DNA of 64,000 nucleotides from Bdellovibrio sp. NC01. Lineage in GTDB: Bacteria > Bdellovibrionota > Bdellovibrionia > Bdellovibrionales > Bdellovibrionaceae. The notes below the pieces were generated by a model. That model had not been told where the DNA came from. It worked only from the letters and a program-made list of their open reading frames with translations, and ran no database searches. Shown here in pieces: positions 59,379 to 64,000 of this stretch; within the stretch, counting starts at the first letter, position 1; each line of letters starts with the position of its first letter. Both the position numbers and the translations under genes were made by a program. The stretch lies in contig NZ_CP030034.1 in the NCBI RefSeq assembly GCF_006874625.1, forward strand, positions 2,852,001 to 2,916,000. Direction: 5' to 3'.

Positions 59379-60698
59379 ACGTTTCGCTTTTGCACCGGGC
59401 TTTGCTTTGGGTTTCGAGCCAGGTTTAAACGCAGGCTTCTTACCTTCTAGAGCTTTGCTTGATAGCGCGGCTTTGCCTTCTGGTTTCTTGAAGCCTTTCT
59501 TCGCAGGCTTTCTGTCAGATTCCTTAACGTGCAAACGCTTACCGTCCTTATCTTTAAAGCGCTCTTTCAGTTCTTTCGCTGATTGACCTTTGCCTTCAAG
59601 TTTCGCAATCAAAGGAAGATCACGTTCAGTCACAAGATTGATCACTAAACCTTCGCGACCCGCACGCGCGGTACGACCTGCGCGATGAAGGTAATTATCC
59701 ATTTGTTGCGGCAGATGATAATTCACAACGCGTCCCACGTGTTCTAAATCCAAACCGCGCGCAGCTAGATCCGTTGAAATCAACAAATCCACTTCGCCGT
59801 TACGGAATTTTTTAAGATTCGTGCGACGTTCGTTTTTATCCATTTCGCCGCGATAAAGAACGCACTTATAACCATGATCGTTAATTTCTTTAGCGATCTT
59901 ATCGCATTGCTCGCGCGTATTCGCGAATACGATTGTGCCGCCTTCAATTTTCTTTTTAATGATTTTTTCAAAGATCGGCCAACGAAGACCGTCGATCACA
60001 GTTTCATTTTTTGTCGTCAGAGTTTTGACTGTCTTACCACTGCCACCACTGCGAACCACTTCCGCTTTTGCAAAAAGTGAATTCATCATCTCTTCAACGT
60101 TTTTAGAAACTGTTGCTGAGAATAACGCCATTGGAATATCTTGCGGGCATGTATCGACGATATAATTTGAATCCGTCAAAAAGCCTTTATCCAACATCTG
60201 ATCGGCTTCATCAAAAACCAAAACGCGCACATCAGACAAATCAATCAACTCTTGATCAAGCAGTTGAATCAAACGACCCGGTGTTGCTAATAAAATTTCA
60301 AATGAACCGCTGATATTGCGAGTTGCCTGCTCCATACTCATGCCACCAAGGGCTGGACGCACACGCAAACGCGTATCATGTGTGAAGCTTTTGAAAACCT
60401 TTGCAACCTGCTCGCCCAAATCACGAGTTGGGACCATCACCACGGCACGCGGTGCCGCTTCAGCTTTTACTGGATCGCCATCTTCTTCCAATTTCTTCAG
60501 CATGTGCAAAAGCGGCAAAGCATAGGTCAGTGTTTTACCACTGCCCGTTTCAGAAACACCGACGACAGATTGCCCCGACATCAGTAAGGGAATCGCCATG
60601 CGTTGGATCTCTGTCGGTGTAAAAATACGCGCCGCTTTAAGGGTTTTAAGAATAGAGGGTAAAAGTCCGAAGTCAGTGAAGTTGTTCATGCCCGGCAA
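59367..60698 (-). CDS. DEAD-box RNA helicase
   Basis: A 443-residue RNA helicase. Q motif (IFTPTEIQ), motif I (SETGSGKT), Ia (PTRDLGEQ), II (FDEADQ), III (FSATV), and motif VI (HRAGRTARAGREG) are present in order. The last ~65 residues are a basic, Pro/Gly-rich tail (KPGSKPKAKPGAKAKRLGF), as in RhlE-type cold-shock helicases that bind RNA. The start may be Met1 or Met4 (60689); neither has a clear ribosome site. Likely role in ribosome assembly or RNA decay. Confidence 0.93.
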   Translation of the reverse strand: MPGMNNFTDFGLLPSILKTLKAARIFTPTEIQRMAIPLLMSGQSVVGVSETGSGKTLTYALPLLHMLKKLEEDGDPVKAEAAPRAVVMVPTRDLGEQVAKVFKSFTHDTRLRVRPALGGMSMEQATRNISGSFEILLATPGRLIQLLDQELIDLSDVRVLVFDEADQMLDKGFLTDSNYIVDTCPQDIPMALFSATVSKNVEEMMNSLFAKAEVVRSGGSGKTVKTLTTKNETVIDGLRWPIFEKIIKKKIEGGTIVFANTREQCDKIAKEINDHGYKCVLYRGEMDKNERRTNLKKFRNGEVDLLISTDLAARGLDLEHVGRVVNYHLPQQMDNYLHRAGRTARAGREGLVINLVTERDLPLIAKLEGKGQSAKELKERFKDKDGKRLHVKESDRKPAKKGFKKPEGKAALSSKALEGKKPAFKPGSKPKAKPGAKAKRLGF

Positions 60699-60841
60699 TG
60701 TATACGGAATCAGTCAGAAAAGCGCGCCTTTTCATCATCCAGACTAAAAGTATGGCCAAAGCGATCACTTTTAGAGAGAAAAGTGCCTAAACATTGGCCA
60801 GTCCTATATTGATTGCACTCTAATTTCGAGCTTAGCTCTCG

Positions 60842-61609
60842 CTAATATACGAAAGTCTTTGATGAAACATTTTTCTGTAACCATTGTTCCAACTCGTGAC
60901 GAGATGTCACGTCTTGGACATAGCATTCCGAAATTGGCGCATCGGGATTCAAACTAATATTGGGATGATAAGATTCAATCGCGCGAAAACCATTGGGAAA
61001 AACGTAAAAATTCTGAATCAACGCGCTAGAAATCTTGGCGCGATACAAGAACTCCCAACGCTCTGCTGATGTTCCGTCGATATTATATAAATCGAGATTA
61101 TTGTTATTATCTGGCAGACCGAAATCGACGGCAAGTTTCTGGGTGAAGCTTGCTCGGTTATACTCAATCTTCGCCATACATGATGCATCCATCTGAAACG
61201 GCCGCCACTGATCTTTCAAAATCACACTCTGTGCAAAATTCAAATCATCTTGGGTCACGGCTACGCGTGCATCGAGTTCAAAGAAACTATTCATCTCACG
61301 AGTGCTCGTGACTTCTTTAATTTGAAGATTGAAGCTGTCAGTGGGTCTAATTAAGGACGCAATCGGAACGTCTAAAACTCTCGCGATACTTTGCAGTGTC
61401 TCGAGTTTAGGCTCGACCTCGCCGCACTCCACCCTCTGTAGATTTCGATGGGACATTCCGACCAACTCGGCCATGTCGATTTGCGAGAGCGAACGTGCTC
61501 TACGATAGAAACGAATTGTGTAGCCTATTTTATCAAGAGTGTGCCGGGAAAATATTTTCACAAGACAAAGCATCGCACGAAAATGATGTTTCAACAATAT
61601 GACAGCCAT
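60842..61609 (-). CDS. XRE-type regulator with a helical N-terminal extension
   Basis: A 255-residue frame. The helix-turn-helix (GYTIRFYRRARSLSQIDMAE; LVGMSHRNLQRVECGEVEPK; LETLQSIARVLDVPI) is of the XRE/Cro type at residues ~28-85. The rest (about 165 residues) may be a PAS-like or other ligand domain (LDARVAVTQDDLNFAQSVIL). No ribosome site is clear; the start could be Met13. Divergent from the orphan sensor-domain gene. Confidence 0.75.
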   Translation of the reverse strand: MAVILLKHHFRAMLCLVKIFSRHTLDKIGYTIRFYRRARSLSQIDMAELVGMSHRNLQRVECGEVEPKLETLQSIARVLDVPIASLIRPTDSFNLQIKEVTSTREMNSFFELDARVAVTQDDLNFAQSVILKDQWRPFQMDASCMAKIEYNRASFTQKLAVDFGLPDNNNNLDLYNIDGTSAERWEFLYRAKISSALIQNFYVFPNGFRAIESYHPNISLNPDAPISECYVQDVTSRHELEQWLQKNVSSKTFVY

Positions 61610-61669
61610 GGCGTACTAATCTGTTAAAATGCGCCGAAATGGAACACGTAAGCAAAGTCTGGAGTGTTC

Positions 61670-62338
61670 ATGAAGTTTCGTCTTAATCTTGGAAAGGGGT
61701 TGATAGGCCTTAGCATTGGTATAAGTCTCGGTATTTTTTTGGCAGCGACTTGCACCTACTGGTTTATGAGAAGTACCCAAGATAAACACGAAAACGTTGC
61801 ACGCGGAGTCCTTGATGATGTTATTGCCATTGACTCCGCGTTTTTGAATTTCAAGCAGACAAGAATTACGTTGCGCACTCTGGGAATTCCAGCGATCACT
61901 CCAGAACAACAACAACAGACCGTTATGCAAATCGCAAACTCCATTGCCGCAGTCGATGAAGATCTTAAAAAGCTTCATCGTGATAATTTAATTGAAGGCG
62001 AAGCCGAACTCATCGCCCAAATCGATCATTCCTGGCTACAATTCAAGCAAATGGGACGTAAAATCATGGAGTTTCACCAACAAGGAACTCCAGCTTCACA
62101 AGTAAAATTGAATCGTATTTTTTTTAGAGAGTGTCCCGATGCCGCGGCTGACTTTATGAGAAGCGTTGATGCCCTTCGTAACTTTCTAACTCAGAAACAA
62201 AAAACGTGGCTCAGTGAGGCTCGCGAAGTTGCCCGTATTAATAACGAAAGATTTTTTGGCATCGCGATTATCGGGGCTGTACTTGGTGGAATACTAAGTA
62301 CAATTTACTCAGTGAATCTAATTCGCGGCCAAAAATGA
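61670..62338 (+). CDS. Stand-alone four-helix-bundle sensor domain (MCP-like)
   Basis: The ATG at 61670 has GGAG 5 bases upstream; an upstream GTG frame is not needed. The 222-residue protein has two membrane helices (LIGLSIGISLGIFLAATCTYWF and FFGIAIIGAVLGGILSTIY) flanking a ~140-residue periplasmic helical bundle (HENVARGVLDDVIAIDSAFL ... LTQKQKTWLSEAREVARIN). This is the 4HB_MCP sensor layout, but the HAMP and signalling parts are missing: the protein ends seven residues after the second helix. Either a decoy sensor or a partner of another protein. Confidence 0.8.
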   Translation: MKFRLNLGKGLIGLSIGISLGIFLAATCTYWFMRSTQDKHENVARGVLDDVIAIDSAFLNFKQTRITLRTLGIPAITPEQQQQTVMQIANSIAAVDEDLKKLHRDNLIEGEAELIAQIDHSWLQFKQMGRKIMEFHQQGTPASQVKLNRIFFRECPDAAADFMRSVDALRNFLTQKQKTWLSEAREVARINNERFFGIAIIGAVLGGILSTIYSVNLIRGQK

Positions 62339-62563
62339 GCGGCGCAATCGGTCGAGCAAGGAAAAATGGGCACCGACTACAACTCCCCACTGCCCTAACG
62401 AGAAAATGCAAATTTCATAATTTTGTCGACATGCAGAGACCATAGCACATTGGACAAATTGTCATAATAGTGCGCCGGACTGACTCAGTTAAATCTGTCT
62501 TGAACCCTCTACAACGTTTTCAAATGGCTTGCGTCTTGCTGGCGTAATCTGAAGGAGAGTTCT

Positions 62564-63037
62564 ATGTCTAAATTCGTATTAGTTTTGTCCTCTTTTCTTT
62601 TCATCATCGGTTGCGCAACGACAAAGGAACAAGAGGCCAGCCTGGATCAAAAAATCAAAGCAGAACAACCAGCCAACACACCTGAAGAAATCGCTTTGCG
62701 TGCCGCAGAGGTATTCGCCTCTGCACCTGGTCTAACGATGGATCAAAAGACAAAACTTCATGCCTTGTACTTAAAGACCTATGCCGATTCGCGAGAGATT
62801 CGAAAAGAGATTGGTCAAATGAAGTCGTTACTCTTTAAAGAAGCCGCCATGAAAAAATTCAATTCTAAGGATATTACTGAACTGACTCGTCGGATCGTCG
62901 AAGCAGATCAACGACGTTTGAATGTGATGTTTTCCGCGTTTCAAGAAATGCAGAAAATAGTCGGTTATGGTGAGAATAAAAAAGAAATTTATGAACACTT
63001 GCGAAACTATGACTACCCGGGAAACGCAAGTCGCTAG
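62564..63037 (+). CDS. Small lipoprotein, Spy/CpxP-like
   Basis: A 157-residue lipoprotein with the lipobox FIIGC (SKFVLVLSSFLFIIGCATTK). The mature part is all helical and charged (MDQKTKLHALYLKTYADSRE; TELTRRIVEADQRRLNVMFS), a pattern like Spy/CpxP periplasmic chaperones, though no LTxxQ motif is seen. It starts 225 bases after the previous gene (that stretch holds only a likely promoter) and is followed by the PRTase-hydrolase gene after 9 bases. Confidence 0.72.
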   Translation: MSKFVLVLSSFLFIIGCATTKEQEASLDQKIKAEQPANTPEEIALRAAEVFASAPGLTMDQKTKLHALYLKTYADSREIRKEIGQMKSLLFKEAAMKKFNSKDITELTRRIVEADQRRLNVMFSAFQEMQKIVGYGENKKEIYEHLRNYDYPGNASR

Positions 63038-63046
63038 GAGCAGGAT

Positions 63047-64000
63047 ATGGAACGCCTTGAGAATCGAATGACCGCAGGAAAATTGCTTGCTGAACGAATA
63101 GCAGATTTGCATCTACAAAATCCAATAGTCATAGCACTTCCGCGTGGAGGCGTTCCTGTTGGTTTTGTGGTTGCAAGCACATTAAGATGTTCTCTTGATG
63201 TTACGATGACAAAAAAAGTTGGCGCGCCCGACAATCCTGAACTTGCAATCGGGGCTGTCGGCGAAGACGGTACTACAGTTTTGAATCAAGAACTTGTGCA
63301 ATATTTAAAAATCGAAAAGGCGCTAATTAAAAAGCTCGCTGCAAATAAAACCAAGGAAATTGCCCAACAGATTAAAAAATTCCGCACCAATAAAACTCGA
63401 GAAACTTTAAACGGTAAAGACGTCATTGTGGTAGATGATGGCCTTGCAACTGGCGCGACCATGATCGCCGCGTTACAAGTTTTGCGAAAGCAAAACCCAA
63501 GAAAAGTCATCGTCGCATTACCGGTTGCACCTGCTGATAGCATTCAACCCTTAAAAGAAGTTGCTGACGAAGTTGTGTGTTTATTAGCTCCCAAAAATTT
63601 TACCGCTGTGGGTCTGTGGTACGAAGATTTCGACCAGGTCTCAGATGAAGAAGTCATCCGCCTGTTAGAACTATCCCGCCATGAGCAGTCCTTTATACAA
63701 GAGCGAGAAATTACCATAGAAGATGGGCCTGATTCCGTTACAGGTGACCTGACACTACTCAACAATAGCAAAGGCCTAATAATTTTTGCGCATGGGAGTG
63801 GCAGCAGTCGTAAGAGCCCGCGAAATCAATATGTCGCAACTGAACTAAATAAGATTGGTTTTAGTACGCTTCTTTTCGATCTTCTTACAGATGAAGAGGC
63901 CGCCAACAGGGCTAACGTTTTTAACATTCCATTACTTGCTCGCCGTCTTAATCTGGCTACTGACAAAATGGCATCTTTGCCGGAAACCAGCAGCCAACCT
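63047..64000 (+). CDS. Phosphoribosyltransferase-hydrolase fusion (3' end outside window)
   Basis: An ATG at 63047, with AGGAT and GGAG upstream, opens a frame that runs off the window end. Residues ~1-215 are a type I phosphoribosyltransferase: the PRPP motif VIVVDDGLATGATMIAAL near residue 120-140 and PRGGVPVGFVVA at the start. From ~residue 240 a dienelactone-hydrolase-type alpha/beta fold begins (LIIFAHGSGSSRKSPRNQYV), including the first oxyanion strand; the catalytic Ser is not yet reached. This fusion is known in bacteria, often near stress genes. Product and substrate are unknown. Confidence 0.88.
   Translation, partial: MERLENRMTAGKLLAERIADLHLQNPIVIALPRGGVPVGFVVASTLRCSLDVTMTKKVGAPDNPELAIGAVGEDGTTVLNQELVQYLKIEKALIKKLAANKTKEIAQQIKKFRTNKTRETLNGKDVIVVDDGLATGATMIAALQVLRKQNPRKVIVALPVAPADSIQPLKEVADEVVCLLAPKNFTAVGLWYEDFDQVSDEEVIRLLELSRHEQSFIQEREITIEDGPDSVTGDLTLLNNSKGLIIFAHGSGSSRKSPRNQYVATELNKIGFSTLLFDLLTDEEAANRANVFNIPLLARRLNLATDKMASLPETSSQP

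Overview
The window reads as an ordinary chromosomal segment of a Gram-negative predatory or soil bacterium of the Bdellovibrio type. This is an inference from several things seen together: many small secreted proteins with signal peptides, a TIGR02147-type protein (a family abundant in Bdellovibrio), a very large secreted tail-fibre-like protein with a C-terminal S74 self-processing chaperone, a mitochondrial-type aconitase, SpoVG, a DUF1844 protein and a complete moxR/DUF58/bat operon. Base composition is moderate (not counted). There is no phage, insertion sequence or CRISPR array. One tRNA gene (Gln, anticodon TTG) lies near 31.2 kb.

Layout. 0-6.2 kb: secreted proteins, including a likely protein-glutamine deamidase-like enzyme, and a three-gene operon (DUF2089 regulator, SHOCT-like/beta-helix protein, small membrane protein) preceded by three copies of a 14-bp AT-rich motif. 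6.4-11.4 kb: aconitase, a class III sirtuin, a 57-residue protein, an NTF2-like protein, a GFA-family protein and an HxlR regulator; the NTF2-like gene and the HxlR gene share a CTAT-N7-ATAG operator candidate. 11.4-15.2 kb: the 1258-residue S74 protein. 15.3-17.5 kb: small secreted proteins and a HAD phosphatase. 17.5-25.8 kb: one tightly overlapping operon moxR-DUF58-302 aa-batA-batB-batC-batD-GST. 26-31.1 kb: an HtpX-like protein that has lost its catalytic Glu, a DUF1844 protein, an HtrA-type protease, SpoVG flanked by two potentially structured RNA segments, and a di-haem cytochrome c.

31.2-38.4 kb follows the tRNA and looks acquired or rearranged. It holds debris, two small reverse-strand genes, a broken CsoR-family gene, an intact csoR, two matching CsoR-type operators, and a copper-handling operon (two-domain multicopper oxidase, outer-membrane barrel, YtkA-like protein, copC, copD). 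38.3-47.2 kb continues with transport: a solute-binding protein, an APC permease, a P2-type cation ATPase, and a MacAB-like ABC exporter with adaptor whose operon ends in a His/Met-rich peptide. 47.4-64 kb is mixed: a phosphoesterase, lipoproteins, a hybrid MHYT sensor kinase, TetR, LysR and XRE regulators, a DJ-1/PfpI protein, a DEAD-box helicase, an orphan four-helix sensor domain, and a phosphoribosyltransferase-hydrolase fusion cut by the window end.

The best leads for something undescribed are the DUF2089 operon with its triplicated motif, the HxlR operator pair, the secreted deamidase-like protein, the pseudoprotease, the broken csoR junction, and the structured RNA candidates around spoVG.
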